This document shows positions 44,727 through 52,983 of a stretch of DNA of 64,000 nt, one piece after another. The stretch comes from Mesotoga sp. UBA6090 (lineage in GTDB: Bacteria; Thermotogota; Thermotogae; Petrotogales; Kosmotogaceae): contig NZ_DIXC01000060.1 of the NCBI RefSeq assembly GCF_002435945.1, positions 78,447-142,446 of the forward strand, read 5' to 3'. Below the pieces are notes generated by a model, which saw only the letters and a list, made by a program, of their open reading frames with translations, had not been told where the DNA came from and searched no databases. How positions within the stretch are numbered: position 1 is the first letter of the stretch; every line of letters starts with the position of its first letter. The position numbers and the translations under genes are program-made.

Positions 44727-45458
44727 TCAATAAACCACAAGGAAGTCTAGCTGGTTCGGGAAGATTAGCATCAGTAATCCAATTGTACCCATAAACAGCC
44801 AGGGAATTGCAATCGCCTTCAAGAAAGACATGTAGCTCCCTTCGTATCCCACCGTTTCAACAGTAAGCCTTCCAACGATTCTGGAAGGAGGCAGGCAGTC
44901 ACCAAGGGGAAATAGAAAGCTGAGGGCTGCTGCGGTAACAGTCACATTAAGTCCCATGGAGTTGAAAAGGAATATTATCGGTGTGCCTAGAATAATAGCA
45001 CTTCCATAGCTTAGAGCTCCTTGCGAAAAAGGAGTGAAAACCAGCGCAGTAATATAAATGAATGCCATAGGAAGTGTAATGAAAGTAATTGCAAGAAGAC
45101 CCCTTACACCCGTAGCAGTCATAATGTTAACAAGAACTCCGACACTTATTACGGTAGCGAGAAGTGGGAATACCTGATCTACCGTATTCACCATAACTCC
45201 GTACCATCTCTTAACCTTCCAGCGGTCTCGATCCATCATCACGGAAACAAAGGCGCAAATCAAGAAAGTAAGAGGAAGTCCAATAACAGGTATGTGGAAC
45301 GCAGCATACTGCATCAGAAGAATTATGACAATCAATGCCGCGAAAGGAAGCAAGATCTTTCCCCAGTTCATACCTTCAGGAGGTTCAGGAAGTTCCGATA
45401 GAATCGATTCTTTTGGCTTTCTGTTAGGCGTCTTACTCAATCCAGTAATCCAAATCAA
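44727..45458 (-). CDS. Transporter C-terminal half, probably N-truncated
   Basis: 243 aa from a TTG that lacks a ribosome site. About six membrane helices; a polar loop near its start (SKTPNRKPKESILSELPEPPEG) looks like the central cytoplasmic loop of a longer carrier. The late LGDCLPPSRIVGR suggests an ion-transporter-superfamily (dicarboxylate/TRAP-large-permease-like) protein, normally ~450 aa. The frame stays open upstream to a TAA with protein-like residues, and an AAAGGAGTG site stands just beyond with no usable in-frame start. A 5' deletion is the simplest reading. Confidence 0.55.
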   Translation of the reverse strand: MIWITGLSKTPNRKPKESILSELPEPPEGMNWGKILLPFAALIVIILLMQYAAFHIPVIGLPLTFLICAFVSVMMDRDRWKVKRWYGVMVNTVDQVFPLLATVISVGVLVNIMTATGVRGLLAITFITLPMAFIYITALVFTPFSQGALSYGSAIILGTPIIFLFNSMGLNVTVTAAALSFLFPLGDCLPPSRIVGRLTVETVGYEGSYMSFLKAIAIPWLFMGTIGLLMLIFPNQLDFLVVY

Positions 45459-45717
45459 AGGTCCTAGACATGTAGAATTTACAACTTCTAAAGTCTTTTC
45501 AATTCTGGCTTAGAAAAACACTCCTTTCAGAGCACTTTGCAGAATTATTCGCTTGGATTTCAAAAGGAAATCGGTAAATAATCGATGTCTTCGTCTCAAA
45601 GATTGGCACAACTAATTAACAAGAAAACAATCCAAAAAATGCATGAGATAAGATGATCTTGACAGGAGTATCTATCAATGACAGAACAAACTAAACTGTT
45701 CCAAAGAGATGGTATAT

Positions 45718-46368
45718 TCAGTCAAGAATGTCTTTGAGACTATCGCTGACTATCAATCGCGCTTCTGTTAGCTTCATAATTTCTTCAACAGTAACTTCCC
45801 TAGATTTTTCCTTGAGAAGCAGTCCTGCCTTAGTTGGCTGAATGACAGCTATTTCTGTCACTATTAGATCGACTGGTCTGTTTGAAGTGATAGGAAGTGA
45901 GCACTCCCTGACAATTTTCGGATTTCCCTTCGATGTGTGGGTCATTGCAACTATCACACGCTTGGCTCCAGTTACCAGATCCATGGCTCCGCCCATTCCG
46001 GGCACCATCTTGCCGGGGACCATCCAATTAGCTAGAATCCCTCTCTCGTCAACTTGTAGACCTCCTAATACAGTTATGTCAAGATGTCCGCCCCTGATAA
46101 TCGAAAACGACATTGCGCTGTCGAAGGTTACAGAACCTGGCAGAGCTGTAATACATTGACCGCCCGCATTGGTTAGGTCTATATTCTCCATACCTTTTTC
46201 CGGAACTGGTCCCATTCCAATAATACCGTTCTCTGACTGAAAGAATAGCCTTACGCCTGCTGGTATATAGTTCGAAACAAGAGTGGGTATACCGATACCC
46301 AGATTTACCAAATCTCCGTCCCGTAGTTCAGCTGCGATTCTTCTGGCGATCAGTTCTTTTGCGTCCAT
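45718..46368 (-). CDS. atoA: 3-oxoacid (acetoacetate) CoA-transferase subunit B
   Basis: 216 aa. Transfers CoA between acyl groups via a glutamyl-CoA intermediate; the catalytic Glu is in FFQSENGIIGMGP. Also VNLGIGIPTLVSNYIP. The start overlaps the subunit A gene by 19 nt. The true acids (acetoacetate, butyrate, propionate) cannot be read from the sequence. Confidence 0.9.
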   Translation of the reverse strand: MDAKELIARRIAAELRDGDLVNLGIGIPTLVSNYIPAGVRLFFQSENGIIGMGPVPEKGMENIDLTNAGGQCITALPGSVTFDSAMSFSIIRGGHLDITVLGGLQVDERGILANWMVPGKMVPGMGGAMDLVTGAKRVIVAMTHTSKGNPKIVRECSLPITSNRPVDLIVTEIAVIQPTKAGLLLKEKSREVTVEEIMKLTEARLIVSDSLKDILD

Positions 46369-47021
46369 CTGACGACACTCCCTACTGAAACATAATCAAC
46401 GAGAACACCAGGAATATGAATCTCATCTGGAGACAGTGAGCCCACAGGCACAATCTCTTCCACTTCCACGATCACTGTGTTACACGCAAGAACGATTAAT
46501 GGATTGAAGTTCCTTGCAGTCAAAGAGAAGACCAGATTGCCAAAGTAATCGGCCTTCTTCGCTTTCACAAGTGCAAACTCTGCTCTGAGCGGTAGTTCCA
46601 TTAGATAATCTTTTCCATCTATTGCGATAATTCTCTTTCCTTCTTGAACCACAGTTCCAACACCAGTTGGTGTCAGTATTCCTCCCAGACCAACGCCCCC
46701 GGCCCTTATTCTCTCCGCTAGAGTGCCCTGAGGAACAAGCTCCACTTCCAGTTCTCCCTCAATCATCTGGCGTTGCGTCTCCGGATTTGTACCGATATGG
46801 GAAACAATCACTTTTGCTGCACACTTGCCGACAATTAACTTTCCTACCCCTCTGTCTGGAAAGGAAGTGTCGTTAGCTATTACAGTCAAACCCCGAGTTT
46901 TCCTTTCTACGATCCCTTGAATGATGTTGTCTGGAGAACCACAGCCCAAAAATCCTCCTATCATTACAGAAGAGTTATCATCTACCGCTGACACGGCCTC
47001 ATCAATTCCTACCACTCTCAA
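46350..47021 (-). CDS. atoD: 3-oxoacid (acetoacetate) CoA-transferase subunit A
   Basis: 223 aa from the TTG at 47021, which follows AAAGGAGGAG at proper spacing; an upstream ATG at 47045 would place that site inside the gene. Signatures are MIGGFLGCGSPDNIIQG (CoA-binding GxGxxxG-type loop) and GVGTVVQEGK. Forms a heteromer with the overlapping subunit B. Confidence 0.9.
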   Translation of the reverse strand: MRVVGIDEAVSAVDDNSSVMIGGFLGCGSPDNIIQGIVERKTRGLTVIANDTSFPDRGVGKLIVGKCAAKVIVSHIGTNPETQRQMIEGELEVELVPQGTLAERIRAGGVGLGGILTPTGVGTVVQEGKRIIAIDGKDYLMELPLRAEFALVKAKKADYFGNLVFSLTARNFNPLIVLACNTVIVEVEEIVPVGSLSPDEIHIPGVLVDYVSVGSVVRWTQKN

Positions 47022-47216
47022 AAAGACTCCTCCTTTGACGTGCATAATTCAGGTCGGCGAAAAAAACTCCGAACACATTAAACTATCTTACCAAAAGCGC
47101 CTTAAAAGACCAAAGCAATTGCCGAATTCCAGTAACTAGAGAACCGATAGGTATATTGGCCAGTTAGTTCTCAGTGCAGTCTCCCAGATTGTCAAGCTCC
47201 GCATGGAGCATAAACC

Positions 47217-48605
47217 TCAGTTTGATCTTGCCTGAATCGAATCTGCAGTACTCTCCCATTTGCCCGAGTAGAATCTGATGAATTTAAGTGTTGTTCTAAA
47301 CGCCATGTCAGCCATCATCCCAATCCATGCGCCAAATAGCCCTAGGTCCAAATACCTGACGAGTACGTAGCCCAAAGGGAGCCGAATAAGCCACATCGCC
47401 ACCAGGGATGCTTTCATAGGGAAGGCTGTATCACCTATTCCTCTCAGTCCACCGGTCACCGCATAATCAGTGCCCATGACCACTTGGAACAAGCCGATTA
47501 TTCTTACGGGAAGCCTTCCTTCTTCAATTAGCGTCGCTTCATTTGTGAAAATTGATACGAAAAGATCTGGAAAAAGGGTAATGGCCATCCCAATTATTGA
47601 TGAAATTCCGAGGGCAATGAACCACCCCTGCCTTACCACACCAATAGACAACCTCCTCTTCTTTCCCCCATTGTATATTCCGACAAGCGCGGTAACGGCC
47701 ACCCCCATTCCCCAAGCTGGCATGAAAGAAAGTGACTCTACTTGAATTCCTATTCTGTGAGCCGCGTATACCTGGGGACCGGCAATGAAGAGGATATTCG
47801 CAAAAACCAGAACTCCGAAGGAGAATCCAAAGTTTTCGACTGAAGCTGGCAAACCGAGAACGAAAATCTCTTTGATCAGCCATTTTGAGAATCTCTGTGG
47901 CTTTTTCGAAATTGATATCCTTCCGTTTCGAAACAACAGGATTATTATGATTATAGATCCGGCGACTCTAGATATAACTGTTGCGAACGCCGCTCCAACG
48001 GCACCCATCTCAGGGAAACCGAATTTGCCAAAGATCATCGCATAATCAAGAAAGACGTTCAATCCGTTTGCGGCCAGAGCGGCAATAAGCGGTGATCTAG
48101 TATCGCCGGCTCCTCTCAGCGTGGCCCCGAGCACAATCATTATGCTCATTGCTGGAAAACCGGCCATGATAATTCTAAGATAGTTGCTCCCGTTCAACTG
48201 CATAAAGGAATCGCTGGAGGGAAAGAGCAGCGAAAGAAGGTTCTCAGAAAAGAGAGAGCCAAACGAAAGAACAAGACCGGTGAGCACGCTCAGATAGATT
48301 GCGTGCCAGGCTATGAGATTTACCCTCTGACGATTACCAGCTCCATAGCTATTCGAAATCAAGACCATCGACCCTGTCGAAATAGCTACTAGAACTGCCT
48401 GAAAAATGAAAACTACTTGATTGGCAGTACCTACTGCTGTCATTATTCTCCAGTCATAATGACCAAGAAAAGCGGTGTCTGAGATTCCTAGCAGCATTTG
48501 CAGGACGTTTTCGCCTATGGCGGGAAGTGCCATCACAAGAAGTGACTTTCTGATCTCCTTGGCTTCTTCTACATTGAGATAGGACTTTAGAAGACTGTAA
48601 GCCAT
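47217..48605 (-). CDS. MATE family efflux transporter
   Basis: 462 aa, 12 membrane helices in two homologous halves. It begins with a charged helix, then LLVMALPAIGENVLQMLLGISDTAFLG, typical of the family. Drug or metabolite export by Na+ or H+ antiport is expected; the substrate is unknown. GGAGG lies upstream of the ATG and a TGC-TAAACT extended -10 about 35 nt before the start. Confidence 0.9.
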   Translation of the reverse strand: MAYSLLKSYLNVEEAKEIRKSLLVMALPAIGENVLQMLLGISDTAFLGHYDWRIMTAVGTANQVVFIFQAVLVAISTGSMVLISNSYGAGNRQRVNLIAWHAIYLSVLTGLVLSFGSLFSENLLSLLFPSSDSFMQLNGSNYLRIIMAGFPAMSIMIVLGATLRGAGDTRSPLIAALAANGLNVFLDYAMIFGKFGFPEMGAVGAAFATVISRVAGSIIIIILLFRNGRISISKKPQRFSKWLIKEIFVLGLPASVENFGFSFGVLVFANILFIAGPQVYAAHRIGIQVESLSFMPAWGMGVAVTALVGIYNGGKKRRLSIGVVRQGWFIALGISSIIGMAITLFPDLFVSIFTNEATLIEEGRLPVRIIGLFQVVMGTDYAVTGGLRGIGDTAFPMKASLVAMWLIRLPLGYVLVRYLDLGLFGAWIGMMADMAFRTTLKFIRFYSGKWESTADSIQARSN

Positions 48606-48767
48606 CTACGCCTCCACAGTAAGGAATCCGCACTACTAAGTTTAGCATGTACTAACTCACTCTGAACGTGGTAATCACAAAATAGATGATATAGTGATTG
48701 AAGATGCTGGAGTATCAGACAGTTATAATAATTCTCTTGAAATGGATGCGGTTTTTTGCATTATTGC
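48606..48767. other. AT-rich divergent intergenic region
   Basis: Separates the MATE gene from the promoter of the RNA candidate. It contains the probable MATE promoter (minus strand, TTCAGA-16-TAAACT) and no supportable ORF. Confidence 0.45.
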
Positions 48768-48796
48768 TTGACTTCTAATCTATATGATGATATATT
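48768..48796 (+). promoter_or_regulatory. Strong sigma-70-type promoter
   Basis: TTGACT (48768-48773), exactly 17 nt, TATATT (48791-48796). It is one of the best promoters in the window, yet the only thing directly downstream before a terminator is ~120 nt of non-coding sequence. Confidence 0.75.
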
Positions 48797-48802
48797 ATTC
48801 AA

Positions 48803-48927
48803 CATGGGAAACATAAGCACATAATAGTTTGTATCATAATAAATATATATGTGCTTGTGTTTAAATAGATAAACCCCTTGTTTAGAGATGTGGATTATTG
48901 TGGTGCATTGCACCACTCTTTTTTTAT
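48803..48927 (+). ncRNA. Candidate small RNA or leader RNA
   Basis: From the predicted start near 48803 to the T-run of a terminator, ~125 nt. Near its 5' end a 12-bp stem with one G-U pair can form between CATAAGCACATA and TATGTGCTTGTG, enclosing an A/T-rich loop. The 3' end is GTGGTGC-ATT-GCACCAC (48900-48916) followed by TCT and a T-run. No ORF over 6 codons with a ribosome site. It does not look like tmRNA, RNase P or SRP RNA. It could instead be an attenuating leader of the NIF3 gene, but a separate extended -10 lies in between. Confidence 0.6.
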
Positions 48928-48950
48928 TGAGGACCATTCTTGAAAGCTTT

Positions 48951-48959
48951 TGCTATGAT
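48951..48959 (+). promoter_or_regulatory. Extended -10 for the NIF3 gene
   Basis: TGCTATGAT, a TGn-extended -10 with no clear -35, 59 nt before the NIF3 ATG and just after the RNA terminator. Confidence 0.4.
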
Positions 48960-49017
48960 AGAATATTTTCTGTCTGGAAGACAGCCTTTAATTCAATCTG
49001 CAACAAAGGAGGTCACT

Positions 49018-49749
49018 ATGAAACCGATAGAACTTGAGAGGTTCTTGAACTCAGTTCTGGAACCCGAGAAGTTTGATGATTACTGTCACAATGGAATTCA
49101 GATTGAGGGAGATCGAGATATCAAGAGAATTGTAACTGGAGTGTCTTTCAACGAAGCCTTTGTTGAAAAGGCAATACTTGGAGGAGCAGATGCCATATTA
49201 GTTCACCACGGAATTTTCGGTAAAGATTTCTTCAGACTCACAGGTCACTTGAGAAGAAGAGTTGACAAAGTGCTTCGTTCAGGAATCACTCTTTTGGCTT
49301 ATCACCTACCGCTTGATTCAAATATCCCTTACGGAAACAACTATGCGATATCGGAAAAACTCGGACTCCAGGATCTGGAAAGATTCGATGTTGGCCTCAT
49401 TGGAAAACTGTCGGAAGAGACGTCTGTTCATGAGTTTCGGAAGCTTCTTTCACTTCTGTTTCCCGATCAAGTTATTGGTTGCTACAAGAACACTGATTTG
49501 ATCAGGAGGATCTGCATAATATCGGGTGGCTCTTCATCTTCCCTGAACAAACTTGAAGGTATCGTCGACACCTTTATTTCTGGTGAAGTACGTGAGCCAA
49601 TCCGAGAAATGTCAAGAGAAATCGGAATCAACTTCTTCTGGGTCGGGCATTATGCCAGTGAACGCTTCGGAGTAATGAATCTCGGACAGCTCTTGAAGGA
49701 CAAGTTTTCACTTGAAGTGGAGTTCATTGAGCTTTACAATGAAGTCTAG
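49018..49749 (+). CDS. NIF3-like dinuclear metal-centre protein
   Basis: 243 aa from the ATG at 49018 (AAAGGAGGT upstream); a longer in-frame version to 48940 overlaps its promoter. Family motifs are ILVHHGIFG, LLAYHLPLD (metal-binding His/Asp) and a late VGHYASERFG with further ligands. Often annotated as GTP cyclohydrolase I type 2, but the function is not settled. Confidence 0.88.
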   Translation: MKPIELERFLNSVLEPEKFDDYCHNGIQIEGDRDIKRIVTGVSFNEAFVEKAILGGADAILVHHGIFGKDFFRLTGHLRRRVDKVLRSGITLLAYHLPLDSNIPYGNNYAISEKLGLQDLERFDVGLIGKLSEETSVHEFRKLLSLLFPDQVIGCYKNTDLIRRICIISGGSSSSLNKLEGIVDTFISGEVREPIREMSREIGINFFWVGHYASERFGVMNLGQLLKDKFSLEVEFIELYNEV

Positions 49750-50279
49750 TCATCCCTTTGAAGTTCAGTTTTCAGAATCCCCATTATGATTTCTTCATGG
49801 AATGCCCCGTCCCTGAAGATTTCTTGTCTCAATGTTCCCTCGATCTGAAAACCACATTTTGAATACGACTTGATTGCACGTTTGTTGAAGGAGTAGACGT
49901 TAAGTTTCGCTTTGTTCATATTCATCTGGTCAAATATGAATATCAGAAGCGTTTTCATTGCATCCGTTCCAAATCCTTCGTTCCAGAACTGCCTTCCGAG
50001 AAAGATTCCGACCGTTGCCACCCTATTCTTCCAGTCAACCTCGTTGATGCCGCATCCTCCAATGTATTCATCATCTTCAATCTTCGAAACTGCGAAGTTA
50101 TATGTATCCTTGAAGGCACTCTGAGAATCATACCACTTCTCTTCCTCTTCCAGCCTGAGAGGAAAGGGAATCCCTGGAACAAGCATCCGCCTAACTTCGT
50201 AATCGTTTATGTACTTGTGAGCAAGAGCAATATCGCTCTTCCGGTATTCCCTAAGATACACTAGCCGACCCTTGAGCAC
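49746..50279 (-). CDS. GNAT acetyltransferase, RimJ/RimL-like
   Basis: 177 aa from the GTG at 50279, which has GGAGGTG 6 nt upstream; the ATG at 50294 has no site because that sequence would lie inside it. GNAT features are LREYRKSDIALAHKYIND, YIGGCGINEVDW, and the acetyl-CoA loop region AKLNVYSFNKRAIKSYSKCGF. Could acetylate a protein N-terminus, ribosomal protein or small amine. Its end overlaps the NIF3 end by 4 nt (convergent). Confidence 0.85.
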   Translation of the reverse strand: MLKGRLVYLREYRKSDIALAHKYINDYEVRRMLVPGIPFPLRLEEEEKWYDSQSAFKDTYNFAVSKIEDDEYIGGCGINEVDWKNRVATVGIFLGRQFWNEGFGTDAMKTLLIFIFDQMNMNKAKLNVYSFNKRAIKSYSKCGFQIEGTLRQEIFRDGAFHEEIIMGILKTELQRDD

Positions 50280-50310
50280 TACATTCACCTCCATTTGAGA
50301 TAGTATAACA

Positions 50311-50335
50311 AAGAGGTGCCCCACTTGGCACCTCT
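50311..50335 (-). terminator. Intrinsic terminator of the uracil permease gene
   Basis: Nine-bp stem AGAGGTGCC/GGCACCTCT with a 6-nt loop, 23 nt after the permease stop; a short T-rich stretch (TTTGTTAT) follows on the minus strand. It lies in the 5' region of the acetyltransferase gene. Confidence 0.7.
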
Positions 50336-50357
50336 ATGCAAAATTGCGCGGTTTTCT

Positions 50358-51665
50358 CTATTCTTCAGGAGCCTTTGTCAGCACAAATATTCCATTTAGG
50401 ACTAACCCTACGAGTGCAGCAAGTCCTATACCTTCGAATCTCACTGGACCAATTCCTATAGCTGCGCCACCTATGCCAACTACAAGCATTACCGATATCA
50501 CTATAAGGTTTTTACCATCAACTTTCACCCTGTTTTCTATAAGTGTCTTCATTCCAACGGCAGCAATCATTCCAAACAGCAATATTTCGATTCCACCCAT
50601 TACTGCAGTGGGAATTGACTGAATCACTGCCCCAACCTTTGGCACAAACGAGAGTATCACTGCAAATACCGCGGCTATCCTCATTACTACTGGATTGAAA
50701 ACCTTCGTAATTGCAAGAACACCGGTATTTTCACTGTAAGTTGTGTTAGCGGGACCTCCAAAGAAGCCGGCAACAGCAGTGGCGATTCCATCTCCAGCCA
50801 GCGTCCTGTGTATGCCCGGATCATCATAGAATTTTTTTCCAGTGATTGCCGATACTGCGAAGATGTCTCCGAAATGTTCAATCGTTGGTGCTAGAGCTAC
50901 AGGAACAAGAACCGTTAGCGAGTAAATTGAGAACTTCGGAAGCACGAAGGAAGGAACCCCGACCCAGCTTGCCTGATTCACCGCTTCGAATGAGACATTC
51001 CCTGTTACTGCGGCCACAATGTAGCCCACGATTATTCCACACATAACGGGAATTAGCCTAGTAAATCCCTTTACGTAAAGCCTGACAATCACCGCTGTAC
51101 TCAGAGAGACAATCGCAATCCACCAGTTGGAACTCGCCATGCTTATCGCAGTTGGGGCTAGATTCAAGCCTATCACTGCAATTATTGTTCCGGCGACAGC
51201 CGGCGGGAAAATCTTCTCAAATTTGCTTACCCCAAGCACTTTAATTAGAATTGCGATTCCCACCTGAACAAGACCCGCTATCAATATTCCTCCCGTAGCA
51301 TAGGCAATCATATCGGGAGTAATCGCAAATCCTGCAGAAATTGCTTCCGGTACTGAACCGAAAGTCTCGGCCGCATTAGCGTGATAAAGAATCACGGCAT
51401 TAATCGGAGCTATGTACGCAAAACTTGACCCAAGGAACACCGGTACTTTCCACTGTGTTAGCAAATGGAAAAGAAGCGTGCCTACACCTGCAGTAAACAA
51501 CGCTACATTTACTGGAACACCAGTAAGGTATGGTACAAGGACCGTTGCCCCAAACATCGTGAACGCATGCTGCAGACCAAGTACAAGAAGTCCCCCTTTG
51601 CCCAGACCCTTACTCCTGTCCTCCTGCTCATTCACTTCCTGATAAGCCGATTTTTCATTGCTCAC
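50358..51665 (-). CDS. uraA: Uracil/xanthine permease (NCS2 family)
   Basis: 435 aa from the GTG at 51665 behind GAGGAGGG. About 14 membrane segments. Starts GLGKGGLLVLGLQHAFTMFGATVLVPYLTG, the UraA/PyrP opening, and contains NTTYSENTGVLAITKVFNP, the family's substrate-site segment. Uracil is the most likely substrate. It is preceded by a ~255-nt leader carrying a short ORF and a terminator hairpin, suggesting attenuation. Confidence 0.9.
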   Translation of the reverse strand: MSNEKSAYQEVNEQEDRSKGLGKGGLLVLGLQHAFTMFGATVLVPYLTGVPVNVALFTAGVGTLLFHLLTQWKVPVFLGSSFAYIAPINAVILYHANAAETFGSVPEAISAGFAITPDMIAYATGGILIAGLVQVGIAILIKVLGVSKFEKIFPPAVAGTIIAVIGLNLAPTAISMASSNWWIAIVSLSTAVIVRLYVKGFTRLIPVMCGIIVGYIVAAVTGNVSFEAVNQASWVGVPSFVLPKFSIYSLTVLVPVALAPTIEHFGDIFAVSAITGKKFYDDPGIHRTLAGDGIATAVAGFFGGPANTTYSENTGVLAITKVFNPVVMRIAAVFAVILSFVPKVGAVIQSIPTAVMGGIEILLFGMIAAVGMKTLIENRVKVDGKNLIVISVMLVVGIGGAAIGIGPVRFEGIGLAALVGLVLNGIFVLTKAPEE

Positions 51666-51701
51666 AAGATCCCTCCTCTTATTATGAATTAGCAACCCTA
51701 G

Positions 51702-51736
51702 AAAAAACGAGACCTCACGAATCTTCGTAAGGTCTC
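51702..51736 (-). terminator. Intrinsic terminator/attenuator in the uraA leader
   Basis: On the minus strand GAGACCT-T-ACGAA-GA-TTCGT-G-AGGTCTC forms a long hairpin with one mismatch, followed by G and six T. It ends 37 nt before the uraA start, so it must be bypassed for uraA expression from the promoter at 51927-51954. Confidence 0.8.
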
Positions 51737-51891
51737 TTCTCGGAGTCTATTACATTCACAATCTTGATTATTACCATCTCGATTGAATAAATTATTCGAG
51801 AGAGTGACATCCTGTTACAAGGAGGACAAAAGCGACTCCCACACCGGTCGGTGAACAAAGCAGTTCCACTGTCAACAATCGTTTCCGACAT
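51715..51891 (-). CDS. 58-codon ORF in the uraA leader
   Basis: ATG at 51891 with GGAGAGTG upstream and a promoter -10 ~36 nt before it. The product is unrecognised and contains DRCGSRFCPPCNRM (three cysteines). The stop codon lies inside the terminator hairpin, so a ribosome reaching the end would disrupt the hairpin. It may be a small Cys-rich protein, a leader peptide, or both. Confidence 0.45.
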   Translation of the reverse strand: MSETIVDSGTALFTDRCGSRFCPPCNRMSLSRIIYSIEMVIIKIVNVIDSEKRPYEDS

Positions 51892-51926
51892 AGAAGTCAC
51901 TCTCCAAGAAAAATCATCCATCGGTA

Positions 51927-51954
51927 ATTCTATCACAAAGATGATCAATATCAA
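51927..51954 (-). promoter_or_regulatory. Promoter of the uraA leader
   Basis: Minus strand TTGATA (51954-51949), 16-nt spacer ending in TGA, TAGAAT (51932-51927), so also TGn-extended. Start expected near 51920. The rest of 51955-52035 shows no feature. Confidence 0.6.
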
Positions 51955-52035
51955 CGCGCTGGCAAGTCCACCCTAGATCTCTCACCAAACAGTCAGCGAA
52001 CAACAAACTAATGCATTTGCTGCTGGAATTGTTAC

Positions 52036-52479
52036 CTACAAAGAGCCATAAAGCTTAACGAGATCGTGAAGATGTCTGCGCTCTTCTTCGATTATCTTCT
52101 TGAGTTCATTGCTGTCAGGAATCACGGAAGAAAGATCAGAATAGAATATTATGCTGTCCTTCTCCACTTCCATTGCGCTACTAATCGCTTTGTTCAAATT
52201 CTGTGGAACCTCGGAAGATTCGATCCGGGGAAATATTGATATTTCGGCATAAGATTTGAGATAACCGACATTGTCGTTCCAGTCCTGGGTTGTTGAAGCG
52301 TTTCCCACATCCTTGAGGAGTTCTCTGAATATGTCTGCGTGCTCTCTTTCCTGCTCAGCTAGCCTGAGGAAAAAAGTCTTGACTTCTCCAGAAGTTCTTT
52401 CACCGAGCTTCTCGTAATATGAGTAACCCGCGCCTTCGATCTTTAAGGCTATACCTAACATATCGCTTACTGTAAGCAT
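52036..52479 (-). CDS. Rubrerythrin/ferritin-like diiron protein
   Basis: 147 aa, a four-helix bundle with two copies of the diiron motif: IEGAGYSYYEKL and QEREHAD in the first half, MEVEKDSIIFYSD and EEERRHLHD in the second. No rubredoxin domain. Likely oxygen/peroxide defence or iron handling in an anaerobe. AGGAGG lies upstream of the ATG. Confidence 0.85.
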   Translation of the reverse strand: MLTVSDMLGIALKIEGAGYSYYEKLGERTSGEVKTFFLRLAEQEREHADIFRELLKDVGNASTTQDWNDNVGYLKSYAEISIFPRIESSEVPQNLNKAISSAMEVEKDSIIFYSDLSSVIPDSNELKKIIEEERRHLHDLVKLYGSL

Positions 52480-52588
52480 TTGCTACCTCCTTCGTTTCAT
52501 CATACGGACTTCAATCACACACTTCTAACATAAAAAAGGAAGAGATCAAAGACCTCCCCCTCGACTGTCAGAGACTAATGAACCCCCA

Positions 52589-52864
52589 TTACTTGATTTC
52601 GTCTTTCTCAGAAACAATCTTAATGGTGATCCCCGTTCGCATCTCTTCGCCAATTTGAATCTCCACAAATCCAGGGACCATATATACCCTAGTGCCCTGT
52701 TCTCTGAGGAATCTGGAAGCGATGGCAACTGCCTTTACTGCTTGATTCACAGCACCAGCGCCAATGGCCTGAAGTTCTACTTGTTCGTTCTTTGAGATTA
52801 CCCCGGCTATGGCACCTGCTACCTTGTTCGGATTAGATTTAGAACTGACCTTCAGGATTTCCAT
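52589..52864 (-). CDS. spoVS: SpoVS-family protein
   Basis: 91 aa from the ATG at 52864 (AAAAGGAGGG upstream). Begins MEILKVSSKSNPNKVAGAIAG and contains LQAIGAGAVNQAVKAVAIA, nearly invariant in the SpoVS/Alba-like family. Present in non-sporulating Thermotogota and Thermus relatives, where it is a small nucleic-acid-binding or regulatory protein of uncertain role. Confidence 0.95.
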   Translation of the reverse strand: MEILKVSSKSNPNKVAGAIAGVISKNEQVELQAIGAGAVNQAVKAVAIASRFLREQGTRVYMVPGFVEIQIGEEMRTGITIKIVSEKDEIK

Positions 52865-52983
52865 TGAGATTCCCTCCTTTTGCAGGTAATTTCGCTGTAA
52901 TTCTACCACAGAGGCCGCTCAATTAGCAAAAGTTTTAACATACTGTTCGCAAAAAGAAGGAAGAATCATTGCCATTCAAAATT

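Noticed and set aside
51715..51891. MoaA-like C-terminal fragment in the uraA leader ORF (FCPPCNR)
   Set aside because: Similarity is confined to the cysteine-CNR stretch; the flanking residues do not follow the MoaA pattern.
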